Source of the DNA: Brienomyrus brachyistius
Taxonomy: Eukaryota > Chordata > Actinopteri > Osteoglossiformes > Mormyridae
Assembly (NCBI RefSeq): GCF_023856365.1
Contig: NC_064553.1
Location: 20,051,453-20,115,452, forward strand
DNA: 64,000 nucleotides
Direction of reading: 5' to 3'
Numbering within the stretch: position 1 is the first letter of the stretch; the number at the start of each line of letters is the position of its first letter. A program made the translations under genes and the position numbers. Positions 19,201-32,697 of this stretch are shown in pieces. The notes beneath the pieces were generated by a model. The model was not told the DNA's origin. It saw only the letters and a program-made list of their open reading frames with translations, and ran no database searches.

Positions 19201-21640
19201 TTACTGTCCATGATACACAAGCACATATGTAGAAAAACGTCAGCTTGGAAGCCAAGGCTGGACTTAACCTACTCCTTAGGGTTCAATTGGAAACTGCCCC
19301 ATGGCCGAGCGGTCTCAACCTTCGATGCAGCTTAAATGGCCGTTCAAAGTAAGGTGTATTCTGTTCTCCGAAGTAAGGCGTGGGTTCGAATCCGGCTTCC
19401 GACAAAAGTTCTTCAATCGCTACAGCAGAATTTGAGCCACTATCTGGCTTTAATTGCTTTGTTTTATTTCTGCGTTTCAGGCAAAACTACATAACACTTA
19501 AAGACACTACGGGCATGTAAATGGAGAACGAAATTATAGTTATACCGAATCTCCTACACACAATACCAAGGTTACCAACTTTGGTCAGCTGACCGGAGTG
19601 AGACGTTCAATTCCCGTAAGATTTCTTTGCGCCAGCCTGAGAGTCTGAAAACACGTCACACCAGATGCATGAGTGATGGAAACCTGGGATATTCAGTCGA
19701 ATCAGATCAAATATGATGCTAAGTTAGTACTAAGTTAAAATATGTTCCGGACTTGTAACATGCACCCATGATTTGGAACAGTCAGCAGGCTGTCTCTGGC
19801 CACGCCCCCTACACTCGGTCCGGCCCCTGGCTTTTCCTGAATTCTGATTTCTTTAGATAAACATTGACTTCATTGATATTGTTATTGATTTATCGACAGA
19901 CCATCATACGTTTTAGACGTTATAATAACAACACTCTATTGATCCCCAAAGAGAGAGAAATTCTCTCCTTGCCTGCCCCCTCTTACTGTCCATGATACAC
20001 GAGCACATATGTAGAAAAACGTCAGCTTGGAAGCCAAGGCTGGACTTAACCTACTCCTTAGGGTTCAACTGGAAACTGCCCCATGGCCGAGCGGTCTCAA
20101 CCTTCGACGCAGCTTAAATGGCCGTTCAAAGTAAGGTGTATTCTGTTCTCCGAAGTAAGGCGTGAGTTCGAATCCGGCTTCCGACAAAAGTTCTTCAATC
20201 GCTACAGCAGAATTTGAGCAACTATCTGGCTTTAATTGCTTTGTTTTATTTTTGCGTTTCAGGCAAAACTACATAACACTTAAAGACACTACGGGCATGT
20301 AAATGGAGAACGAAATTATAGTTATACCGAATCTCCTACACACAATACCAAGGTTACCAACTTTGGTCAGCTGACCGGAGTGAGACGTTCAATTCCCGTA
20401 AGATTTCTTTGCGCCAGCCTGAGAGTCTGAAAACACGTCACACCAGATGCATGAGAGATGGAAACCTGGGATATTCAGTCGAATCAGATCAAATATGATG
20501 CTAAGTTAGTACTAAGTTAAAATATGTTCCGGACTTGTAACATGCACCCATGATTTGGAACAGTCAGCAGGCTGTCTCTGGCCACGCCCCCTACACTCGG
20601 TCCGGCCCCTGGCTTTTCCTGAATTCTGATTTCTTTAGATAAACATTGACTTCATTGATATTGTTATTGATTTATCGACAGACCATCATACGTTTTAGAC
20701 GTTATAATAACAACACTCTATTGATCCCCAAAGAGAGAGAAATTCTCTCCTTGCCTGCCCCCTCTTACTGTCCATGATACACGAGCACATATGTAGAAAA
20801 ACGTCAGCTTGGAAGCCAAGGCTGGACTTAACCTACTCCTTAGGGTTCAACTGGAAACTGCCCCATGGCCGAGCGGTCTCAACCTTCGACGCAGCTTAAA
20901 TGGCCGTTCAAAGTAAGGTGTATTCTGTTCTCCGAAGTAAGGCGTGGGTTCGAATCCAGCTTCCGACAAAAGTTCTTCAATCGCTACAGCAGAATTTGAG
21001 CAACTGCTTGGCTTTAATTGCTTTGTTTTATTTTTGCGTTTCAGGCAAAACTACATAACACTTAAAGACACTACGGGCATGTAAATGGAGAACGAAATTA
21101 TAGTTATACCGAATCTCCTACACACAATACCAAGGTTACCAACTTTGGTCAGCTGACCGGAGTCAGACGTTCAATTCCCGTAAGATTTCTTTGCGCCAGC
21201 CTGAGAGTCTGAAAACACGTCACACCAGATGCATGAGAGATGGAAACCTGGGATATTCAGTCGAATCAGATCAAATATGATGCTAAGTTACTACTAAGTT
21301 AAAATATGTTCCGGACTTGTAACATGCACCCATGATTTGGAACAGTCAGCAGGCTGTCTCTGGCCACGCCCCCTACACTCGGTCCGGCCCCTGGCTTTTC
21401 CTGAATTCTGATTTCTTTAGATAAACATTGACTTCATTGATATTGTTATTGATTTATCGACAGACCATCATACGTTTTATACGTTATAATAACAACACTC
21501 TATTGATCCCCAAAGAGAGAGAAATTCTCTCCTTGCCTGCCCCCTCTTACTGTCCATGATACACAAGCACATATGTAGAAAAACGTCAGCTTGGAAGCCA
21601 AGGCTGGACTTAACCTACTCCTTAGGGTTCAACTGGAAAC

Positions 21641-21749
21641 TGCCCCATGGCCGAGCGGTCTCAACCTTCGACGCAGCTTAAATGGCCGTTCAAAGTAAGG
21701 TGTATTCTGTTCTCCGAAGTAAGGCGTGGGTTTGAATCCGGCTTCCGAC
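21641..21749 (+). pseudogene. tRNA-Leu-like copy, B box GGTTTGAATCC
   Basis: The T-loop C, central to TFIIIC recognition, is T. It is the first of four consecutive copies with this change. Confidence 0.6.
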
Positions 21750-22422
21750 AAAAGTTCTTCAATCGCTACAGCAGAATTTGAGCAACTGCTTGGCTTTAAT
21801 TGCTTTGTTTTATTTTTGCGTTTCAGGCAAAACTACATAACACTTAAAGACACTACGGGCATGTAAATGGAGAACGAAATTATAGTTATACCGAATCTCC
21901 TACACACAATACCAAGGTTACCAACTTTGGTCAGCTGACCGGAGTGAGACGTTCAATTCCCGTAAGATTTCTTTGCGCCAGCCTGAGAGTCTGAAAACAC
22001 GTCACACCAGATGCATGAGAGATGGAAACCTGGGATATTCAGTCGAATCAGATCAAATATGATGCTAAGTTAGTACTAAGTTAAAATATGTTCCGGACTT
22101 GTAACATGCACCCATGATTTGGAACAGTCAGCAGGCTGTCTCTGGCCACGCCCCCTACACTCGGTCCGGCCCCTGGCTTTTCCTGAATTCTGATTTCTTT
22201 AGATAAACATTGACTTCATTGATATTGTTATTGATTTATCGACAGACCATCATACGTTTTAGACGTTATAATAACAACACTCTATTGATCCCCAAAGAGA
22301 GAGAAATTCTCTCCTTGCCTGCCCCCTCTTACTGTCCATGATACACAAGCACATATGTAGAAAAACGTCAGCTTGGAAGCCAAGGCTGGACTTAACCTAC
22401 TCCTTAGGGTTCAACTGGAAAC

Positions 22423-22531
22423 TGCCCCATGGCCGAGCGGTCTCAACCTTCGACGCAGCTTAAATGGCCGTTCAAAGTAAGGTGTATTCTGTTCTCCGAA
22501 GTAAGGCGTGGGTTTGAATCCGGCTTCCGAC
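22423..22531 (+). pseudogene. tRNA-Leu-like copy, B box GGTTTGAATCC
   Basis: Second of the four B-box-mutant neighbours. Confidence 0.6.
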
Positions 22532-23204
22532 AAAAGTTCTTCAATCGCTACAGCAGAATTTGAGCAACTGCTTGGCTTTAATTGCTTTGTTTTATTTTTG
22601 CGTTTCAGGCAAAACTACATAACACTTAAAGACACTACGGGCATGTAAATGGAGAACGAAATTATAGTTATACCGAATCTCCTACACACAATACCAAGGT
22701 TACCAACTTTGGTCAGCTGACCGGAGTGAGACGTTCAATTCCCGTAAGATTTCTTTGCGCCAGCCTGAGAGTCTGAAAACACGTCACACCAGATGCATGA
22801 GAGATGGAAACCTGGGATATTCAGTCGAATCAGATCAAATATGATGCTAAGTTACTACTAAGTTAAAATATGTTCCGGACTTGTAACATGCACCCATGAT
22901 TTGGAACAGTCAGCAGGCTGTCTCTGGCCACGCCCCCTACACTCGGTCCGGCCCCTGGCTTTTCCTGAATTCTGATTTCTTTAGATAAACATTGACTTCA
23001 TTGATATTGTTATTGATTTATCGACAGACCATCATACGTTTTATACGTTATAATAACAACACTCTATTGATCCCCAAAGAGAGAGAAATTCTCTCCTTGC
23101 CTGCCCCCTCTTACTGTCCATGATACACAAGCACATATGTAGAAAAACGTCAGCTTGGAAGCCAAGGCTGGACTTAACCTACTCCTTAGGGTTCAACTGG
23201 AAAC

Positions 23205-23313
23205 TGCCCCATGGCCGAGCGGTCTCAACCTTCGACGCAGCTTAAATGGCCGTTCAAAGTAAGGTGTATTCTGTTCTCCGAAGTAAGGCGTGGGTTTGAA
23301 TCCGGCTTCCGAC
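23205..23313 (+). pseudogene. tRNA-Leu-like copy, B box GGTTTGAATCC
   Basis: Third of the four. Its monomer also shares TTTTATACGTT with the monomer two units earlier (near 21476). Confidence 0.6.
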
Positions 23314-23986
23314 AAAAGTTCTTCAATCGCTACAGCAGAATTTGAGCAACTGCTTGGCTTTAATTGCTTTGTTTTATTTTTGCGTTTCAGGCAAAACTAC
23401 ATAACACTTAAAGACACTACGGGCATGTAAATGGAGAACGAAATTATAGTTATACCGAATCTCCTACACACAATACCAAGGTTACCAACTTTGGTCAGCT
23501 GACCGGAGTGAGACGTTCAATTCCCGTAAGATTTCTTTGCGCCAGCCTGAGAGTCTGAAAACACGTCACACCAGATGCATGAGAGATGGAAACCTGGGAT
23601 ATTCAGTCGAATCAGATCAAATATGATGCTAAGTTAGTACTAAGTTAAAATATGTTCCGGACTTGTAACATGCACCCATGATTTGGAACAGTCAGCAGGC
23701 TGTCTCTGGCCACGCCCCCTACACTCGGTCCGGCCCCTGGCTTTTCCTGAATTCTGATTTCTTTAGATAAACATTGACTTCATTGATATTGTTATTGATT
23801 TATCGACAGACCATCATACGTTTTAGACGTTATAATAACAACACTCTATTGATCCCCAAAGAGAGAGAAATTCTCTCCTTGCCTGCCCCCTCTTACTGTC
23901 CATGATACACAAGCACATATGTAGAAAAACGTCAGCTTGGAAGCCAAGGCTGGACTTAACCTACTCCTTAGGGTTCAACTGGAAAC

Positions 23987-24095
23987 TGCCCCATGGCCGA
24001 GCGGTCTCAACCTTCGACGCAGCTTAAATGGCCGTTCAAAGTAAGGTGTATTCTGTTCTCCGAAGTAAGGCGTGGGTTTGAATCCGGCTTCCGAC
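23987..24095 (+). pseudogene. tRNA-Leu-like copy, B box GGTTTGAATCC
   Basis: Last of the four. Its downstream sequence switches to the GCCACTATCTGGC type. Confidence 0.6.
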
Positions 24096-24768
24096 AAAAG
24101 TTCTTCAATCGCTACAGCAGAATTTGAGCCACTATCTGGCTTTAATTGCTTTGTTTTATTTCTGCGTTTCAGGCAAAACTACATAACACTTAAAGACACT
24201 ACGGGCATGTAAATGGAGAACGAAATTATAGTTATACCGAATCTCCTACACACAATACCAAGGTTACCAACTTTGGTCAGCTGACCGGAGTGAGACGTTC
24301 AATTCCCGTAAGATTTCTTTGCGCCAGCCTGAGAGTCTGAAAACACGTCACACCAGATGCATGAGAGATGGAAACCTGGGATATTCAGTCGAATCAGATC
24401 AAATATGATGCTAAGTTAGTACTAAGTTAAAATATGTTCCGGACTTGTAACATGCACCCATGATTTGGAACAGTCAGCAGGCTGTCTCTGGCCACGCCCC
24501 CTACACTCGGTCCGGCCCCTGGCTTTTCCTGAATTCTGATTTCTTTAGATAAACATTGACTTCATTGATATTGTTATTGATTTATCGACAGACCATCATA
24601 CGTTTTAGACGTTATAATAACAACACTCTATTGATCCCCAAAGAGAGAGAAATTCTCTCCTTGCCTGCCCCCTCTTACTGTCTATGATACACAAGCACAT
24701 ATGTAGAAAAACGTCAGCTTGGAAGCCAAGGCTGGACTTAACCTACTCCTTAGGGTTCAACTGAAAAC

Positions 24769-24877
24769 TGCCCCATGGCCGAGCGGTCTCAACCTTCGAC
24801 GCAGCTTAAATGGCCGTTCAAAGTAAGGTGTATTCTGTTCTCCGAAGTAAGGCGTGGTTTCGAATCCGGCTTCCGAC
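24769..24877 (+). pseudogene. tRNA-Leu-like copy, B-box-adjacent variant
   Basis: Reads GTGGTTTCGAATCC (GGG to GGT), which changes the B-box start and weakens the T stem. Confidence 0.6.
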
Positions 24878-26417
24878 AAAAGTTCTTCAATCGCTACAGC
24901 AGAATTTGAGCCACTATCTGGCTTTAATTGCTTTGTTTTATTTCTGCGTTTCAGGCAAAACTACATAACACTTAAAGACACTACGGGCATGTAAATGGAG
25001 AACGAAATTATTGTTATACCGAATCTCCTACACACAATACCAAGGTTACCAACTTTGGTCAGCTGACCGGAGTGAGACGTTCAATTCCCGTAAGATTTCT
25101 TTGCGCCAGCCTGAGAGTCTGAAAACACGTCACACCAGATGCATGAGAGATGGAAACCTGGGATATTCAGTCGAATCAGATCAAATATGATGCTAAGTTA
25201 GTACTAAGTTAAAATATGTTCCGGACTTGTAACATGCACCCATGATTTGGAACAGTCAGCAGGCTGTCTCTGGCCACGCCCCCTACACTCGGTCCGGCCC
25301 CTGGCTTTTCCTGAATTCTGATTTCTTTAGATAAACATTGACTTCATTGATATTGTTATTGATTTATCGACAGACCATCATACGTTTTAGACGTTATAAT
25401 AACAACACTCTATTGATCCCCAAAGAGAGAGAAATTCTCTCCTTGCCTGCCCCCTCTTACTGTCCATGATACACGAGCACATATGTAGAAAAACGTCAGC
25501 TTGGAAGCCAAGGCTGGACTTAACCTACTCCTTAGGGTTCACCTGGAAACTGCCCCATGGCCGAGCGGTCTCAACCTTCGACGCAGCTTAAATGGCCGTT
25601 CAAAGTAAGGTGTATTCTGTTCTCCGAAGTAAGGCGTGGGTTCGAATCTGGCTTCCGACAAAAGTTCTTCAATCGCTACAGCAGAATTTGAGCAACTGCT
25701 TGGCTTTAATTGCTTTGTTTTATTTTTGCGTTTCAGGCAAAACTACATAACACTTAAAGACACTACGGGCATGTAAATGGAGAACGAAATTATAGTTATA
25801 CCGAATCTCCTACACACAATACCAAGGTTACCAACTTTGGTCAGCTGACCGGAGTGAGACGTTCAATTCCCGTAAGATTTCTTTGCGCCAGCCTGAGAGT
25901 CTGAAAACACGTCACACCAGATGCATGAGAGATGGAAACCTGGGATATTCAGTCGAATCAGATCAAATATGATGCTAAGTTAGTACTAAGTTAAAATATG
26001 TTCCGGACTTGTAACATGCACCCATGATTTGGAACAGTCAGCAGGCTGTCTCTGGCCACGCCCCCTACACTCGGTCCGGCCCCTGGCTTTTCCTGAATTC
26101 TGATTTCTTTAGATAAACATTGACTTCATTGATATTGTTATTGATTTATCGACAGACCATCATACGTTTTAGACGTTATAATAACAACACTCTATTGATC
26201 CCCAAAGAGAGAGAAATTCTCTCCTTGCCTGCCCCCTCTTACTGTCCATGATACACAAGCACATATGTAGAAAAACGTCAGCTTGGAAGCCAAGGCTGGA
26301 CTTAACCTACTCCTTAGGGTTCAACTGGAAACTGCCCCATGGCCGAGCGGTCTCAACCTTCGACGCAGCTTAAATGGCCGTTCAAAGTAAGGTGTATTCT
26401 GTTCTCCGAAGTAAGGC

Positions 26418-26630
26418 GTGGGTTCGAATCCGGCTTCCGACAAAAGTTCTTCAATCGCTACAGCAGAATTTGAGCCACTATCTGGCTTTAATTGCTTTGT
26501 TTTATTTCTGCGTTTCAGGCAAAACTACATAACACTTAAAGACACTACGGGCATGTTAATGGAGAACGAAATTATAGTTATACTGAATCTCCTACACACA
26601 ATACCAAGGTTACCAACTTTGGTCAGCTGA
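26418..26630 (+). other. Open frame created by a single-base variant in the repeat
   Basis: This 70-codon frame begins inside the pseudo-tRNA. It stays open only because GCATGTAAATGG became GCATGTTAATGG, which removes a stop present in the other monomers. It recurs at 27982-28194 because the dimer is duplicated. There is no sign of coding selection. Confidence 0.8.
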
Positions 26631-27114
26631 CCGGAGTGAGACGTTCAATTCCCGTAAGATTTCTTTGCGCCAGCCTGAGAGTCTGAAAACACGTCACACC
26701 AGATGCATGAGAGATGGAAACCTGGGATATTCAGTCGAATCAGATCAAATATGATGCTAAGTTAGTACTAAGTTAAAATATGTTCCGGACTTGTAACATG
26801 CACCCATGATTTGGAACAGTCAGCAGGCTGTCTCTGGCCACGCCCCCTACACTCGGTCCGGCCCCTGGCTTTTCCTGAATTCTGATTTCTTTAGATAAAC
26901 ATTGACTTCATTGATATTGTTATTGATTTATCGACAGACCATCATACGTTTTGGACGTTATAATAACAACACTCTATTGATCCCCAAAGAGAGAGAAATT
27001 CTCTCCTTGCCTGCCCCCTCTTACTGTCCATGATACACGAGCACATATGTAGAAAAACGTCAGCTTGGAAGCCAAGGCTGGACTTAACCTACTCCTTAGG
27101 GTTCAACTGGAAAC

Positions 27115-27223
27115 TGACCCATGGCCGAGCGGTCTCAACCTTGGACGCAGCTTAAATGGTTGTTCAAAGTAAGGTGTATTCTGTTCTCCGAAGTAAGGCG
27201 TGGGTTCGAATCCAGCTTCCGAC
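27115..27223 (+). pseudogene. tRNA-Leu-like copy, dimer variant
   Basis: Carries TGACCCATGGCC, CCTTGGACGCAGC and AAATGGTTGTTC. The same three changes are found again 1564 bp further on (28679-28787). Confidence 0.6.
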
Positions 27224-28678
27224 AAAAGTTCTTCAATCGCTACAGCAGAATTTGAGCAACTGCTTGGCTTTAATTGCTTTGTTTTATTTTTGCGTTTCAG
27301 GCAAAACTACATAACACTTAAAGACACTACGGGCATGTAAATGGAGAACGAAATTATAGTTATACCGAATCTCCTACACACAATACCAAGGTTACCAACT
27401 TTGGTCAGCTGACCGGAGTGAGACGTTCAATTCCCGTAAGATTTCTTTGCGCCAGCCTGAGAGTCTGAAAACACGTCACACCAGATGCATGAGAGATGGA
27501 AACCTGGGATATTCAGTCGAATCAGATCAAATATGATGCTAAGTTACTACTAAGTTAAAATATGTTCCGGACTTGTAACATGCACCCATGATTTGGAACA
27601 GTCAGCAGGCTGTCTCTGGCCACGCCCCCTACACTCGGTCCGGCCCCTGGCTTTTCCTGAATTCTGATTTCTTTAGATAAACATTGACTTCATTGATATT
27701 GTTATTGATTTATCGACAGACCATCATACGTTTTAGACGTTATAATAACAACACTCTATTGATCCCCAAAGAGAGAGAAATTCTCTCCTTGCCTGCCCCC
27801 TCTTACTGTCCATGATACACAAGCACATATGTAGAAAAACGTCAGCTTGGAAGCCAAGGCTGGACTTAACCTACTCCTTAGGGTTCAACTGGAAACTGCC
27901 CCATGGCCGAGCGGTCTCAACCTTCGACGCAGCTTAAATGGCCGTTCAAAGTAAGGTGTATTCTGTTCTCCGAAGTAAGGCGTGGGTTCGAATCCGGCTT
28001 CCGACAAAAGTTCTTCAATCGCTACAGCAGAATTTGAGCCACTATCTGGCTTTAATTGCTTTGTTTTATTTCTGCGTTTCAGGCAAAACTACATAACACA
28101 TAAAGACACTACGGGCATGTTAATGGAGAACGAAATTATAGTTATACTGAATCTCCTACACACAATACCAAGGTTACCAACTTTGGTCAGCTGACCGGAG
28201 TGAGACGTTCAATTCCCGTAAGATTTCTTTGCGCCAGCCTGAGAGTCTGAAAACACGTCACACCAGATGCATGAGAGATGGAAACCTGGGATATTCAGTC
28301 GAATCAGATCAAATATGATGCTAAGTTAGTACTAAGTTAAAATATGTTCCGGACTTGTAACATGCACCCATGATTTGGAACAGTCAGCAGGCTGTCTCTG
28401 GCCACGCCCCCTACACTCGGTCCGGCCCCTGGCTTTTCCTGAATTCTGATTTCTTTAGATAAACATTGACTTCATTGATATTGTTATTGATTTATCGACA
28501 GACCATCATACGTTTTGGACGTTATAATAACAACACTCTATTGATCCCCAAAGAGAGAGAAATTCTCTCCTTGCCTGCCCCCTCTTACTGTCCATGATAC
28601 ACGAGCACATATGTAGAAAAACGTCAGCTTGGAAGCCAAGGCTGGACTTAACCTACTCCTTAGGGTTCAACTGGAAAC

Positions 28679-28787
28679 TGACCCATGGCCGAGCGGTCTC
28701 AACCTTGGACGCAGCTTAAATGGTTGTTCAAAGTAAGGTGTATTCTGTTCTCCGAAGTAAGGCGTGGGTTCGAATCCAGCTTCCGAC
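28679..28787 (+). pseudogene. tRNA-Leu-like copy, dimer variant (second)
   Basis: Duplicate of the 27115-27223 variant. Its downstream sequence reads TTTCAGGAAAAACTAC instead of TTTCAGGCAAAACTAC. Confidence 0.6.
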
Positions 28788-31700
28788 AAAAGTTCTTCAA
28801 TCGCTACAGCAGAATTTGAGCAACTGCTTGGCTTTAATTGCTTTGTTTTATTTTTGCGTTTCAGGAAAAACTACATAACACTTAAAGACACTACAGGCAT
28901 GTAAATGGAGAACGAAATTATAGTTATACCGAATCTCCTACACACAATACCAAGGTTACCAACTTTGGTCAGCTGACCGGAGTGAGACGTTCAATTCCCG
29001 TAAGATTTCTTTGCGCCAGCCTGAGAGTCTGAAAACACGTCACACCAGATGCATGAGAGATGGAAACCTGGGATATTCAGTCGAATCAGATCAAATATGA
29101 TGCTAAGTTAGTACTAAGTTAAAATATGTTCCGGACTTGTAACATGCACCCATGATTTGGAACAGTCAGCAGGCTGTCTCTGGCCACGCCCCCTACACTC
29201 GGTCCGGCCCCTGGCTTTTCCTGAATTCTGATTTCTTTAGATAAACATTGACTTCATTGATATTGTTATTGATTTATCGACAGACCATCATACGTTTTAG
29301 ACGTTATAATAGCAACACTCTATTGATCCCCAAAGAGAGAGAAATTCTCTCCTTGCCTGCCCCCTCTTACTGTCCATGATACACGAGCACATATGTAGAA
29401 AAACGTCAGCTTGGAAGCCAAGGCTGGACTTAACCTACTCCTTAGGGTTCAACTGGAAACTGCCCCATGGCCGAGCGGTCTCAACCTTCGACGCAGCTTA
29501 AATGGCCATTCAAAGTAAGGTGTATTCTGTTCTCCGAAGTAAGGCGTGGGTTCGAATCCAGCTTCCGACAAAAGTTCTTCAATCGCTACAGCAGAATTTG
29601 AGCAACTGCTTGGCTTTAATTGCTTTGTTTTATTTTTGCGTTTCAGGCAAAACTACATAACACTTAAAGACACTACGGGCATGTAAATGGAGAACGAAAT
29701 TATAGTTATACTGAATCTCCTACACACAATACCAAGGTTACCAACTTTGGTCAGCTGACCGGAGTGAGACGTTCAATTCCCGTAAGATTTCTTTGCGCCA
29801 GCCTGAGAGTCTGAAAACACGTCACACCAGATGCATGAGAGATGGAAACCTGGGATATTCAGTCGAATCAGATCAAATATGATGCTAAGTTAGTACTAAG
29901 TTAAAATATGTTCCGGACTTGTAACATGCACCCATGATTTGGAACAGTCAGCAGGCTGTCTCTGGCCACGCCCCCTACACTCGGTCCGGCCCCTGGCTTT
30001 TCCTGAATTCTGATTTCTTTAGATAAACATTGACTTCATTGATATTGTTATTGATTTATCGACAGACCATCATACGTTTTAGACGTTATAATAACAACAC
30101 TCTATTGATCCCCAAAGAGAGAGAAATTCTCTCCTTGCCTGCCCCCTCTTACTGTCCATGATACACGAGCACATATGTAGAAAAACGTCAGCTTGGAAGC
30201 CAAGGCTGGACTTAACCTACTCCTTAGGGTTCAACTGGAAACTGCCCCATGGCCGAGCGGTCTCAACCTTCGACGCAGCTTAAATGGCCGTTCAAAGTAA
30301 GGTGTATTCTGTTCTCCGAAGTAAGGCGTGGGTTCGAATCCAGCTTCCGACAAAAGTTCTTCAATCGCTACAGCAGAATTTGAGCAACTGCTTGGCTTTA
30401 ATTGCTTTGTTTTATTTTTGCGTTTCAGGCAAAACTACATAACACTTAAAGACACTACGGGCATGTAAATGGAGAACGAAATTATAGTTATACCGAATCT
30501 CCTACACACAATACCAAGGTTACCAACTTTGGTCAGCTGACCGGAGTGAGACGTTCAATTCCCGTAAGATTTCTTTGCGCCAGCCTGAGAGTCTGAAAAC
30601 ACGTCACACCAGATGCATGAGAGATGGAAACCTGGGATATTCAGTCGAATCAGATCAAATATGATGCTAAGTTAGTACTAAGTTAAAATATGTTCCGGAC
30701 TTGTAACATGCACCCATGATTTGGAACAGTCAGCAGGCTGTCTCTGGCCACGCCCCCTACACTCGGTCCGGCCCCTGGCTTTTCCTGAATTCTGATTTCT
30801 TTAGATAAACATTGACTTCATTGATATTGTTATTGATTTATCGACAGACCATCATACGTTTTAGACGTTATAATAGCAACACTCTATTGATCCCCAAAGA
30901 GAGAGAAATTCTCTCCTTGCCTGCCCCCTCTTACTGTCCATGATACACGAGCACATATGTAGAAAAACGTCAGCTTGGAAGCCAAGGCTGGACTTAACCT
31001 ACTCCTTAGGGTTCAACTGGAAACTGCTCCATGGCCGAGCGGTCTCAACCTTCGACGCAGCTTAAATGGCTATTCAAAGTAAGGTGTATTCTGTTCTCCG
31101 AAGTAAGGCGTGGGTTCGAATCCAGCTTCCGACAAAAGTTCTTCAATCGCTACAGCAGAATTTGAGCAACTGCTTGGCTTTAATTGCTTTCTTTTATTTT
31201 TGCGTTTCAGGCAAAACTACATAACACTTAAAGACACTACGGGCATGTAAATGGAGAACGAAATTATAGTTATACCGAATCTCCTACACACAATACCAAG
31301 GTTACCAACTTTGGTCAGCTGACCGGAGTGAGACGTTCAATTCCCGTAAGATTTCTTTGCGCCAGCCTGAGAGTCTGAAAACACGTCACACCAGATGCAT
31401 GAGAGATGGAAACCTGGGATATTCAGTCGAATCAGATCAAATATGATGCTAAGTTAGTACTAAGTTAAAATATGTTCCGGACTTGTAACATGCACCCATG
31501 ATTTGGAACAGTCAGCAGGCTGTCTCTGGCCACGCCCCCTACACTCGGTCCGGCCCCTGGCTTTTCCTGAATTCTGATTTCTTTAGATAAACATTGACTT
31601 CATTGATATTGTTATTGATTTATCGACAGACCATCATACGTTTTAGACGTTATAATAGCAACACTCTATTGATCCCCAAAGAGAGAGAAATTCTCTCCTT

Positions 31701-31806
31701 GCCTGCCCCCTCTTACTGTCCATGATACACGAGCACATATGTAGAAAAACGTCAGCTTGGAAGCCAAGGCTGGACTTAACCTACTCCTTAGGGTTCAACT
31801 GGATAC

Positions 31807-31915
31807 TGCCCCATGGCCGAGCGGTCTCAACCTTCGACGCAGCTTAAATGGCCGTTCAAAGTAAGGTGTATTCTGTTCTCCGAAGTAAGGCATGGGTTCG
31901 AATCCAGCTTCCGAC
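31807..31915 (+). pseudogene. tRNA-Leu-like copy matching inverted S5
   Basis: GGATACTGCC at its 5' edge, GGCATGGGTTCG before the T loop and GTTTCATTTTT downstream together are otherwise found only in S5 of the minus block. Confidence 0.65.
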
Positions 31916-32588
31916 AAAAGTTCTTCAATCGCTACAGCAGAATTTGAGCAACTGCTTGGCTTTAATTGCTTTGTTTCATTTTTGCGTTTCAGGCAAAACT
32001 ACATAACACTTAAAGACACTACGGGCATGTAAATGGAGAACGAAATTATAGTTATACCGAATCTCCTACACACAATACCAAGGTTACCAACTTTGGTCAG
32101 CTGACCGGAGTGAGACGTTCAATTCCCGTAAGATTTCTTTGCGCCAGCCTGAGAGTCTGAAAACACGTCACACCAGATGCATGAGAGATGGAAACCTGGG
32201 ATATTCAGTCGAATCAGATCAAATATGATGCTAAGTTAGTACTAAGTTAAAATATGTTCCGGACTTGTAACATGCACCCATGATTTGGAACAGTCAGCAG
32301 GCTGTCTCTGGCCACGCCCCCTACACTCGGTCCGGCCCCTGGCTTTTCCTGAATTCTGATTTCTTTAGATAAACATTGACTTCATTGATATTGTTATTGA
32401 TTTATCGACAGACCATCATACGTTTTAGACGTTATAATAGCAACACTCTATTGATCCCCAAAGAGAGAGAAATTCTCTCCTTGCCTGCCCCCTCTTACTG
32501 TCCATGATACACGAGCACATATGTCGAAAAACGTCAGCTTGGAAGCCAAGGCTGGACTTAACCTACTCCTTAGGGTTCAACTGGAAAC

Positions 32589-32697
32589 TGCCCCATGGCC
32601 AAGCGGTCTCAACCTTCGACGCAGCTTAAATGGCCGTTCAAAGTAAGGTGTATTCTGTTCTCCGAAGTAAGGCGTGGGTTCGAATCCGGCTTCCGAC
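32589..32697 (+). pseudogene. tRNA-Leu-like copy matching inverted S4
   Basis: The A box reads TGGCCAAGCGG as in S4, and ATATGTCGAAAAAC lies upstream as in S4. Confidence 0.65.

Noticed and set aside
26418..28194. Two identical-length 70-codon open frames in the + array as possible genes
   Set aside because: They start within the pseudo-tRNA and exist only because one base change removes a stop codon. They are duplicated because the dimer is duplicated, and other monomers have no such frame.
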